From assembly GCF_048569485.1 (NCBI RefSeq), contig NC_134358.1, positions 550,556,097 to 550,620,096 of the forward strand: a stretch of DNA of 64,000 nt. The letters are read 5' to 3'. The first letter of the stretch is position 1. Each line of letters starts with the position of its first letter. The position numbers were made by a program, and so were the translations under genes. Positions 55,301 through 64,000 of this stretch are shown here, one piece after another. The notes below the pieces were generated by a model. The model was not told where the DNA came from. It ran no database searches and saw nothing but the letters and a program-made list of their open reading frames with translations. Source of the DNA: Anomaloglossus baeobatrachus. Lineage: Eukaryota; Chordata; Amphibia; Anura; Aromobatidae.

Positions 55301-57383
55301 GCCCTTGAGACAGCAAGTCTGGTCGGTCTGGTAGTGCCCACGGTTGGCCGACCGTGAGATGCCACAGATCCGGGTACCACGACCTCCTCGGCCAGTCTGG
55401 AGCGACGAGGATGGCGCGGCGGCAGTCGGCCCTGATCTTGCGTAACACTCTGGGCAACAGTGCCAGCGGAGGAAACACATAAGGGAGCTGAAACTGCGAC
55501 CAATCCTGAACTAAGGCGTCTGCCGCCAGAGCTCTGGGATCTTGAGACCATGCCATGAACGTTGGTACCTTGTTGTTGTGCCGGGACGCCATGAGGTCGA
55601 CGTCCGGCACCCCCCAGCGGCAACAGATCTCCTGAAACACGTCCGGGTGAAGGGACCATTCCCCTGCGTCCATGCCCTGGCGACTGAGATAATCTGCTTC
55701 CCAGTTTTCCACGCCTGGGATGTGAACTGCGGATATGGTGGAGGCCGTGGCTTCCACCCACATCAAAATCCGCCGGACTTCCTGGAAGGCTTGTCGACTG
55801 CGTGTGCCGCCTTGGTGGTTGATGTATGCCACCGCTGTAGAATTGTCCGACTGAATTCGGATCTGCTTGCCTTCCATCCACTGCTGGAACGCTTTCAGGG
55901 CAAGATACACTGCCCGAATTTCCAGAACATTGATCTGAAGCGAGGACTCTTGCCGGGTCCACGTACCCTGAGTCCTGTGGTGGAGAAAAACCGCTCCCCA
56001 CCCTGACAGACTTGCGTCCGTCGTGACTACTTCCCAGGATGGGGGTAGGAAGGATTTCCCCTTCGATAATGAAGTGGGAAGAAGCCACCACCGAAGGGAA
56101 GCTTTGGTCGCCTGAGAGAGGGAGACGGTCCTGTCGAGGGACGTCGGCTTCCTGTCCCATTTGCGTAGGATGTCCCATTGAAGAGGACGCAGGTGAAACT
56201 GCGCGAAAGGGACTGCTTCCATTGCTGCCACCATCTTCCCCAGGAAGTGCATGAGGCGCCTCAAGGGGTGTGACTGGCCTTGAAGGAGAGATTGTACCCC
56301 TGTCTCTAGTGACCGCTGCTTGATCAGCGGAAGCTTCACTATCGCTGAGAGGGTATGAAACTCCATGCCAAGGTATGTGAGCGATTGGGCCGGTGTCAGA
56401 TTTGACTTTGGAAAATTGATGATCCACCCGAAACTCTGGAGAGTCTCCAGGGTAGCGTCGAGGCTGTGTTGGCATGCCTCTAGAGAGGGTGCCTTGATCA
56501 ACAGATCGTCCAAGTACGGGATCACCGAGTGACCCTGAGAATGGAGGACCGCTACTACAGTAGCCATAACCTTGGTGAAAACCCGTGGGGCTGTTGCCAG
56601 GCCGAATGGCAGTGCCACGAACTGCAGGTGTTCGTTTCCTATGGCGAAGCGCAAGAAGCGCTGGTGCTCTGGGGCAATCGGAACGTGGAGATAAGCATCT
56701 TTGATATCGATCGATGCAAGGAAATCTCCTTGGGACATTGAGGCGATGACGGAGCGAAGGGATTCCATCCGGAACCGCCTGGTCTTTACGTGTTTGTTGA
56801 GAAGTTTCAGGTCTAGGACAGGACGGAAAGACCCGTCCTTCTTTGGGACCACAAACAAGTTGGAGTAAAAACCGTGGCCCTGTTGATGAAGAGGAACAGG
56901 GACCACCACTCCTTCTGCCTTCAGAGTGCCCAGCGCCTGCAGAAGAGCCTCGGCTCTCTCGGGAGGCGGAGAAGACCTGAAGAATCGAGTCGGGGGACGA
57001 GAGATGAACTCTATCTTGTAACCGTGAGACAGAATGTCTCTCACCCAGCAGTCTTTTATTTGTGGCAGCCAGGCGTCGCAAAAGCGGGAGAGCCTGCCAC
57101 CGACCGAGGATGCTACTAGAGGAGGTCGAAAGTCATGAGGAAGCCGCCTTGTTAGCGGTGCCTCCAATGTTCTTTTTAGGACGTGACTTAGACCGCCATG
57201 CATCAGAGTTCCTTTGTTCTTTTTGAGACCTTTTGGACGAGGAGAATTGGGACCTGCCCGCGCCCCGAAAGGACCGAAACCTCGACTGCCCTCTCCTCTG
57301 TTGGGGAATGTTCTGTTTGGGCTGGGGTAAGGATGTATCCTTTCCCTTGGATTGTTTGATGATTTCATCCAGACGCTCGCCAA
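55236..57383 (-). pseudogene. DIRS RT/RNase H region, copy F
   Basis: A 715-codon open stretch, the same length as in copy E, with FVVPKKDGSFRPVLDLKLLN, DIKDAYLHVPI, SVIPYLDDLL, TTDASLSGWGAVF, IQSDNSTAVAYINHQGG and DVDLMASRHNNKVP. The equal length in two subfamilies suggests 715 is the ancestral size. Confidence 0.9.
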
Positions 57384-58088
57384 ACAGCCTGTCGCCAGAA
57401 ATTGGCAAACTGGTTAAGCGCTTTTTGGAAGCAGAATCTGCCTTCCATTCCCGTAGCCACAAGGCCCTGCGGAGTACCACCGAATTGGCGGTCGCCACCG
57501 CCGTACGGCTCACAGAGTCCAGGACAGCATTAATAGCGTAAGACGCAATTGCCGAGGTCTGGGTGGTAATGGATGCCACTTGTGGCGCGGCCGTGCATGT
57601 GGCTGCTTCAATTTGCGCTTGACCTGCTGAGATAGCTTGCAGCGCCCATACGGCTGCGAATGCTGGGGCAAAAGAAGCTCCGATAGCTTCATAGATGGAT
57701 TTCAACCAGAGCTCCATCTGCCTGTCAGTGGCATCTTTGAGCGAGGCCCCATCTTCCACTGCAAGTATGGATCTAGCCGCCAGTCTGGAGATTGGAGGAT
57801 CCACTTTGGGACATTGAGTCCAACCTTTAACCACGTCCGGGGGGAAAGGATAACGTGTATCCTTAAGGCGCTTAGAAAAACGCTTATCTGGACAAGCATG
57901 GTGATTCTGGATTGCCTCTCTGAAATCAGAGTGGTCCAGAAACATACTCTGTGTCCGCTTGGGAAACCTGAAACGAAATTTCTCCTGCTGAGAAGCTGAC
58001 TCCTCCGCCGGAGGGGCTGAGGGAGAAATATCCAGCAACTGATGGATGGACGCAATAAGATCGTTTACTATGGCGTCCCCGTCTGGAG
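57133..58088 (-). pseudogene. DIRS gag-like region, copy F (interrupted by G)
   Basis: C-terminal two-thirds of gag: core with RRALWLREWKADSASKKRL and tail ...IGGTANKAASS. The upstream third with the zinc-type cysteines is cut off by the insertion of copy G and not seen in the window. Confidence 0.78.
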
Positions 58089-58411
58089 TGAAGGGAATTT
58101 TGTTTACTTACCGTAAATTCCTTTTCTTCTAGCTCCAATTGGGAGACCCAGACAATTGGGTGTATAGCTACTGCCTCCGGAGGCCACACAAAGCATTACA
58201 CTTAAAAGTGTAAGGCCCCTCCCCTTCTGCCTATACACCCCCCGTGGGATCACGGGTTCCTCAGTTTTAGTGCCAAAGCAAGAAGGAGGAAAGCCAATAA
58301 CTGGTTTAAGAACAAATTCAATCCGAAGGAACATCGGAGAACCGAAACCATTCAACATGAACAACATGTGTACCCGAACAAACAAAAATCCCTAAGCAAA
58401 CAGGGCGGGTG

Positions 58412-58512
58412 CTGGGTCTCCCAATTGGAGCTAGAAGAAAAGGAATTTACGGTAAGTAAACAAAATTCCCTTCTTCTTTGTCGCTCCTAATTGGGAGACC
58501 CAGACAATTGGG
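58412..58512 (-). repeat. DIRS internal complementary region, copy G
   Basis: Complement of the left end ('aattggagctagaagaaaag') joined to a right-end complement of the tttgtcgctcctaattggg type. Confidence 0.83.
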
Positions 58513-58580
58513 ACGTCCAAAAGCAGTCCCTGGGTGGGTATAATAACCCCTCGTGATAGGACCGTAAAAACAGCCCTACC

Positions 58581-59640
58581 CTACAGGTGGGCCGTCGCCG
58601 CCTGAAGGACTTGTCTACCTAGGCTGGCGTCCGCCGAAACGTAGGTATGCACTTGATAGTGTTTGGTAAAAGTGTGCAGACTCGACCAGGTAGCCGCCTG
58701 GCACACCTGCTGAGCCGTAGCCTGGTGTCGTAATGCCCAGGACGCACCCACGGCTCTGGTAGAATGGGCCTTCAGCCCTGAGGGAACCGGAAGCCCAGCA
58801 GAACGGTAGGCTTCAAGAATTGGTTCCTTGATCCACCGAGCTAGGGTGGATTTGGAAGCTTGCGACCCTCTGCGCTGACCAGCGACAAGGACAAAGAGTG
58901 CATCCGAGCGGCGCAGGGGCGCCGTGCGGGAAATGTAGATCCTGAGTGCTCTCACGAGATCCAACAAATGCAAATCCTTTTCAATTGATGAACTGGATGA
59001 GGGCACAAGGAAGGCAAGGAGATATCCTGATTAAGATGAAACGGGGATACCACCTTAGGGAGAAACTCCGGAATAGGGCGCAAAACCACCTTGTCCTGGT
59101 GAATCACCAGGAAGGGAGATTTGCATGACAGCGCTGCTAGCTCGGACACTCTCCGGAGAGACGTGACCGCTACTAGAAAGGCCACTTTCTGTGAAAGGCG
59201 AGAAAGGGAAACATCCCTCATAGGCTCGAAAGGCGGCTTCTGAAGAACAATTAGAACCCTGTTCCGATCCCAGGGCTCTAACGGCCGCTTGTAAGGAGGG
59301 ACGATATGACAGACCCCTTGCAGGAACGTGCGTACCTGAGGAAGTCGTGCTGGGCGCTTCTGAAAAAATACAGATAGCGCTGAGACTTGCCCCTTGAGGG
59401 AGCTGAGCGACAAACCTTTTTCCAACCCGGATTGCAGGAAGGAAAGAAAAGTAGGCAAACTAAATAGCCAGGGAGAGACTCCCTGAGCAGAGCACCAAGA
59501 CAAGAGTATTTTCCACGTCCTGTGGTATATCTTGGCCCAGGTAGGTTCTCAGGCCTGTCTCATGGTGGCCATGACCTCTTGAGACAATCCTGAACCCGCT
59601 AGGATCCAGGACTCAATGGCCATACAGTCAGGTTCAGGGC
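58581..59640 (-). pseudogene. DIRS tyrosine recombinase region, copy G
   Basis: SLRRVSELAAL, AHSTRAVGASW and WSSLHTFTKHYQVH are all visible, in pieces. Broken more than once. Confidence 0.8.
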
Positions 59641-61760
59641 CGCAGAATTCTGATGGAAAAAACGTCCCTTGAGACAGCAAGTCTGGTCGGTCTGGTAGTG
59701 CCCACGGTTGGCCTACCGCGAGGTGCCACAGATCCGGGTACCACGACCTCCTTGGCCAGTCTGGAGCGACGAGGATGGTGCGGCGGCAGTCGGACCTGAT
59801 CTTGCGCAGCACTCTGGGCAACAGAGCCAGAGGTGGAAACACATAAGGAAGCGACCAATCTTGAACTAAGGCATCTGCCGCCAGAGCCCGGTGATCGTGA
59901 GACCGTGCCATGAAAACTGGGACCTTGTTGTTGTGCCGGGACGCCATTAGGTCGACGTCCGGCAGCTCCCAGCGGCGACAGATCTCTTAAAACACGTCCG
60001 TGTGAAGAGACCATTCCCCTGCGTCCATACCCTGGCGACTGAGGAAGTCTGCTTCCCAGTTGTCCACGCCTGGGATGTGAACTGCGGATATGGTGGAGGC
60101 CGTGGCTTCCACCCACGTCAGAATCCGCCTGCCTTCCTGGAAGGCTTGCCGACTGCGAGTTCCTCCTTGGTGGTTGATGTATGCCACTGCTGTGGAGTTG
60201 TCCGACTGAATACGGATCTGCTTGCCTTCCAGCCCCTGCTGGAAGGCTGGTAGGGCAAGATACACTGCTCTGATCTCCAGAACGTTGATCTGAAGAGTGG
60301 ACTCTTGCTGAGTCCACATACCTTGAGCCCTGTGGTGGAGAAAGACTGCTCCCCACCCTGACAGACTCGCATCTGTCGTCACTACCGCTCAGGATGGAGG
60401 TAGGAAGGATTTCCCTTTCGACAATGAGGTGGGAAGCAGCCACCATCGAAGAGAATCCTTGGCCGCCTGAGAGAGAGAGACGTTGCTGTCGAGGGACGTC
60501 GACCTCCCGTCCCATTGGCGGAGAATGTCCCATTGTAGTGGACGCAGATGAAACTGCGCGAAAGGGACTGCCTCTATTGCTGCCACCATCTTCCCTAGGA
60601 AGTGCATGAGGCGTCTCAAGGGGTGTGACTGACCTTGAAGGAGAGATTGCACCCCTGTCTGCAATGGACGCTATTTGACAAGCGGAAGCTTCACTACCGC
60701 TGAGAGAGTATGAAACTCCATGCCAAGATATGTTATCGACTGGGTCGGGGTTAGATTCGACTTGGAAAGTTGATGATCCACCCGAAACCCTGGAGGGTCT
60801 CCAGCGCCACGTTCAGGCTGTGTTGGCATGCCTCTTGAGAAGGCGCCTTGACCAGCAGATCGTCTAAGTAAGGGATCACGGAGTGTCCCTGAGAGTGTAG
60901 GACTGCAACTACAGCTGCCATGACTTTGGTGAAGACCCGTGGGGCTGTCGCCAGACCAAAAGGCAGGGCTACGAACTGAAGGTGTTCGTCTCCTATAACG
61001 AAGCGTAGAAAACGCTGATGCTCTGGAGCAATCGGTACGTGGAGATAAGCATCCTTGATGTCTATCGATGCTGGGAAATCTCCTTGAGACATTGCGGCGA
61101 TGACGGATCGGAGGGATTCCATCCGGAACCGTCTGGTTCTCACGTGGATGTTGAGAAGTTTTAGGTCCAGAACGGGCCGGAAAGACCCGTCCTTTTTTGG
61201 TACCACAAACAAATTGGAGTAAAAACCGTGACCTTGCTCTTGAAGAGGAACAGGGATCACCACTCCTTCCGCCTTTAGAGTGCATACGCCTGTAGGAGCG
61301 CATCGGCTCGGTCGGGAGGCGGAGACGTTCTGAAGAATCGAGTTGGAGGACGAGAACTGAACTCTATCCTGTACCCGTGAGACAGAATGTCTCGCACCCA
61401 ACGGTCTCAGACCTGTGGCAGCCAAATGTCGCCAAAGCGGGAGAGCCTGCCACCGACCGAGGATGCGGAGGGAGGAGGCCGGAAGTCATGAGGAAGCCGC
61501 CTTGGTAGCGGGTCTTCCGGCTGTCTTTTTTGGGCGTGACTGAGCCCGCCAAGAATCTGAACTCCTCTGATCCTTTTGAGTCCTTTTGGACGAGGAGAAT
61601 TGGGACCTGCCCGAACTTCGAAAGGACCGAAACCCCGACTGTCCCCTCCTCTGTTGGGGTTTGTTTTGTCTGGGCTGAGGTAAGGATGAATCCTGACCCT
61701 TGGTCTGTTTAATGATTTCATCCAAGCGCTCGCCAAACAGCCGGTCACCTGAAATGGCAA
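59549..61760 (-). pseudogene. DIRS RT/RNase H region, copy G
   Basis: FVVPKKDGSFRPVLDLKLLN, DIKDAYLHVPI, ALPFGLATAPRVFTKVM, SVIPYLDDLL, TTDASLSGWGAVF, IQSDNSTAVAYINHQGG and MASRHNNKVPVFM occur in order on the minus strand but in several pieces. Confidence 0.82.
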
Positions 61761-62378
61761 ACTGGTTAAACATTTTTAGGAAGCAGAATCTGCTTTCCAT
61801 TCCCTTAACCACAAGGCTCTGCGTAAAACCACGGAGTAGGCAGATGCCACTGCCGTACGGCTCGTAGAGTCCAGGACAGCATTAATCGCGTAAGACGCAA
61901 ATGCAGACATTTGAGAGGTTAAGGATGCCACCTGCGGAACAGATGTACGTGTGACCGTGTCAATCTGTGCAAGACCAGCTGAAATAGCTTGGAGTGCCCA
62001 TACGGCTGTGAATGCAGGAGCAAACGACGCGCCGAAAGCCTCATAGATGGATTTCAACCAGAGATCCATCTGTCTGTCAGTGGCATCTTTAAGTGCAGCC
62101 CCATCCTCCATTGCAACTATGGATCTAGCCGCAAGCCTGGAGATAGGGGGATCCACCTTGGGACACTGGGTCCAGCTCTTGACCACGTCAGGAGGAAAGG
62201 GATAACGTGTATCCTTAAGCCGTTTGGAGAAACACTTATCTGGATAAGCGTGGTGTTTCTGGACTGACTCTCTAAAGTCAGAGTGGTCCAGAAAAGTACT
62301 TAATTTCAGCTTGGGAAATCTGAAATGGAATTTCTCCTGCTGTGAAGCTGACTCCTCCACTTGAGGAGCTGGGGGAGA
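61486..62378 (-). pseudogene. DIRS gag-like region, copy G (interrupted by H)
   Basis: Gag core (RRALWLREWKADSAS) and tail (...GRPATKAASS) are present. The N-terminal third is separated from it by copy H and is not in the window. Confidence 0.75.
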
Positions 62379-62702
62379 AGAAGGGAATTTTGTTACTTAC
62401 CGTAAATTCCTTTTCTTCTAGCTCTTATTGGGAGACCCAGACGATTGGGGTATAGCTACTGCCCTCCGGAGGCCACACAAAGCACTACACTAAAAAGTGC
62501 AAGGCCCCTCCCCTTCTGGCTATACCCCCCCGTGATATCACGGGTTCTCCAGTTTTAGTGCCAAAGCAAGAAGGAGGAAAGCCAATAACTGGTTTAAACA
62601 AATTAACTCCGAGTAACATCGGAGAACTGAAAAACCGTTCAACATGAACAACATGTGTACCCGCAAACAACAAAAAAATCCCGAAGGACAACAGGGCGGG
62701 TG

Positions 62703-62800
62703 CTGGGTCTCCCAATAAGAGCTAGAAGAAAAGGAATTTACGGTAAGTAACAAAATTCCCTTCTTCTTCAGCGCTCTATTGGGAGACCCAGACGATTGGG
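62703..62800 (-). repeat. DIRS internal complementary region, copy H
   Basis: Left-end complement joined to the right-end complement 'cttcagcgctctattgggag', nearly identical to that of copy E, so H and E derive from very close parents. Confidence 0.85.
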
Positions 62801-62901
62801 ACGTCCAAAAGCTGTCCCTGGGTGGGTAAAGAAATACCTCATGTTAGAGCTGCAAGACAGCCCTCCCCTATGGGGAAGCCACTGCCACCTGCAGGGCTCT
62901 T

Positions 62902-63860
62902 CTACCTAGGCTGGCGTCCGCCGAAGCATAGGTATGCACCTGATAATGTTTGGTGAAAAATGTGCAGGCTCGACCAGGTAGCTGCCTGGCACACCTGTTG
63001 AGCCGTAGCCTGGTGTCGTAATGCCCAAAACGCACCTACGGCTCTGGTAGAATGGACCTTCAGCCCTGAAGGAACCGGAAGCCCCGCAGAACGGTAGTCT
63101 TCAAGAATTGGTTCTTTGATCCATCGAGCCATGGTGGCTTTAGAAACCTGCAACCCCTTGCGCGTACCAGCGACAAGGACAAAAAATGCATCAGAGCGGC
63201 GCATGGGCGCCGTGCGGGAAATGTAGATTCTGAGTGCTCTCACCAGAACTAACAACTGTAAATCCTTTTCATACCGGAGAACCGGATGAGAACAAAAGGA
63301 AGGAAAGGGTATATCCCGATTAAGAAGAAACGCGGATACAACCTTAGGGAGAAACTCCTGAATAGGGCGCAGCACTACCTTGTCCTGGTGGAACACTAGG
63401 AAGGGAGCCTTGAATGACAGAGCCGCCAGCTTAGACACTCGCCGAAGCGACGTGATCGCAACCAGAAAGGCCACTTTCTGTGACAGGCGCGAAAGGGAAA
63501 CTTCCCTCAGAGGCTCGAAATGCGGCTTCTGGAGAGCAACTAGTACCCTGTTCAGATCCCATGGATCTAACGGCCGCTTGTACGGGGGCACAATATGACA
63601 AACCCCCTGTAGTAACGTGCGCACCTTAGGAAGACGTGCTAGACGCTTCTGAAAAGAACACGGATAGTGCCGAGACTTGCCCTTAAAGGGAGCCGAGCGA
63701 CCAACCTCTTTCCCAACCAGATTGCAGGAGGGAAGGCAAAGTAGGCAATGCCGATGGCCAGGGAGACCCTCCCTGAGCAGAACACTAAGATAAGAATATC
63801 TTCCACGAGTTGTGGTAGATCTTGGCAGACCGCGGCTGGCTAGCCCGTCTCATGGTGGCA
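62902..63860 (-). pseudogene. DIRS tyrosine recombinase region, copy H
   Basis: SLRRVSKLAAL, VHSTRAVGAFWALRHQ and the AATWSSLH stretch before the catalytic Tyr are recognisable. The copy is broken in several places and has drifted more than E in spite of near-identical ends. Confidence 0.78.
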
Positions 63861-64000
63861 ATGACGTCGTGCTCACGGTCGACCGACGGTGAGATGCCAC
63901 AGATCACGGTACCACGACCTCCCCGGCCAGTCTGGGGCGACGAGAATGGTGTGGCAGCAATCGGTAGCTGGAACTGTGACCAATCCTGAGCCAAGGCGCC

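Larger units (their letters stand above)
53739..58088 (-). mobile_element. DIRS copy F ('gacaatt' subfamily), interrupted by copy G
   Basis: Parts in the window: left inverted repeat 53739-53915, internal complementary region 54051-54149, recombinase about 54217-55300, RT/RNase H 55236-57383, and gag 57133-58088, where copy G begins. The remaining 5' part and right inverted repeat would lie beyond G and H, outside the window. The left flank is A-rich (ttataaag) with no target duplication visible. About one break in the recombinase part; RT looks open throughout. Confidence 0.87.
58089..62378 (-). mobile_element. DIRS copy G ('gacaatt' subfamily), nested in F, interrupted by H
   Basis: Parts: left inverted repeat 58089-58265, internal complementary region 58412-58512, recombinase about 58581-59640, RT/RNase H about 59549-61760, gag about 61486-62378, where copy H begins. 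It starts inside copy F's gag in the same orientation. Its 5' part lies beyond the window. Its coding parts carry more breaks than E or F, about five or more, so it has decayed further or began as a poorer copy. Confidence 0.85.
62379..64000 (-). mobile_element. DIRS copy H ('gacgatt' subfamily), nested in G, runs off the window
   Basis: Parts seen: left inverted repeat 62379-62560, internal complementary region 62703-62800, recombinase about 62902-63860 and the beginning of the RT/RNase H 3' part at the window edge. Its ends match B and E ('tagctcttattgggagaccc', cagcgctc). The coding parts look broken several times. It interrupts copy G's gag. Confidence 0.83.

Noticed and set aside
20091-64000. 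Gypsy or retrovirus identity for the RT-bearing elements
   Set aside because: The ends are inverted and not direct repeats, there is an internal complementary region, and a tyrosine recombinase replaces the integrase and protease; DIRS fits and Gypsy does not.

Overview
The window looks like gene-poor, repeat-rich vertebrate DNA, most likely from a frog or toad. The basis is the mix of repeats: TTAA-flanked T2/Kolobok-type MITEs, Tc1-like transposons, a tRNA-derived SINE, a Helitron-like element and above all DIRS retrotransposons with inverted ends. That combination is typical of amphibians. The species cannot be told from the sequence.

One host gene is supported. Three minus-strand exons (18676-18599, 18305-18213, 17079-16825) have canonical splice sites and keep frame. 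They encode the last 141 residues of what I recognise as CASD1, the Golgi sialic-acid O-acetyltransferase. Its 3' flank (about 13.1-16.8 kb) holds short MITEs and a 30-bp minisatellite. Its introns hold a SINE, a dead Tc1 copy and a mariner-like MITE. No further CASD1 exon was recognised up to 64 kb.

Layout. 1-7.4 kb: MITEs of the Harbinger-like, hAT and T2 types, a solo LTR with 5-bp target duplications, and a broken copy of a widespread repeat-family protein split by a hAT MITE. 7.4-12.7 kb: one repeat whose interior has grown into a minisatellite of about 66 units of 60 bp, itself interrupted by a 711-bp hAT element. 12.7-20 kb: CASD1 3' region. 20-64 kb: eight DIRS copies or pieces (A-H), all coding on the minus strand: A 20.09-25.97, B 28.02-34.09, C 34.54-36.23, D 36.24-47.74 (split by E), E 41.12-47.18, F 53.74 to its interruption at 58.09, G 58.09 to its interruption at 62.38, H from 62.38 to the window end. 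Between them lie a Tc1 element split by the C/D/E block (34.16-48.93), a Helitron-like element with three minisatellites (48.9-51.4), and a pivoted degenerate tandem repeat (52.5-53.7).

The DIRS copies carry gag, reverse transcriptase/RNase H plus a C-terminal domain, and tyrosine recombinase, with inverted ends and an internal complementary region that joins the reverse complements of the two outer ends. All are treated here as fossils; E and B look closest to whole. Nesting gives an order: the 'gacgatt' subfamily (B, E, H) sits inside members of the 'gacaatt' subfamily (D, G), so it was active later.
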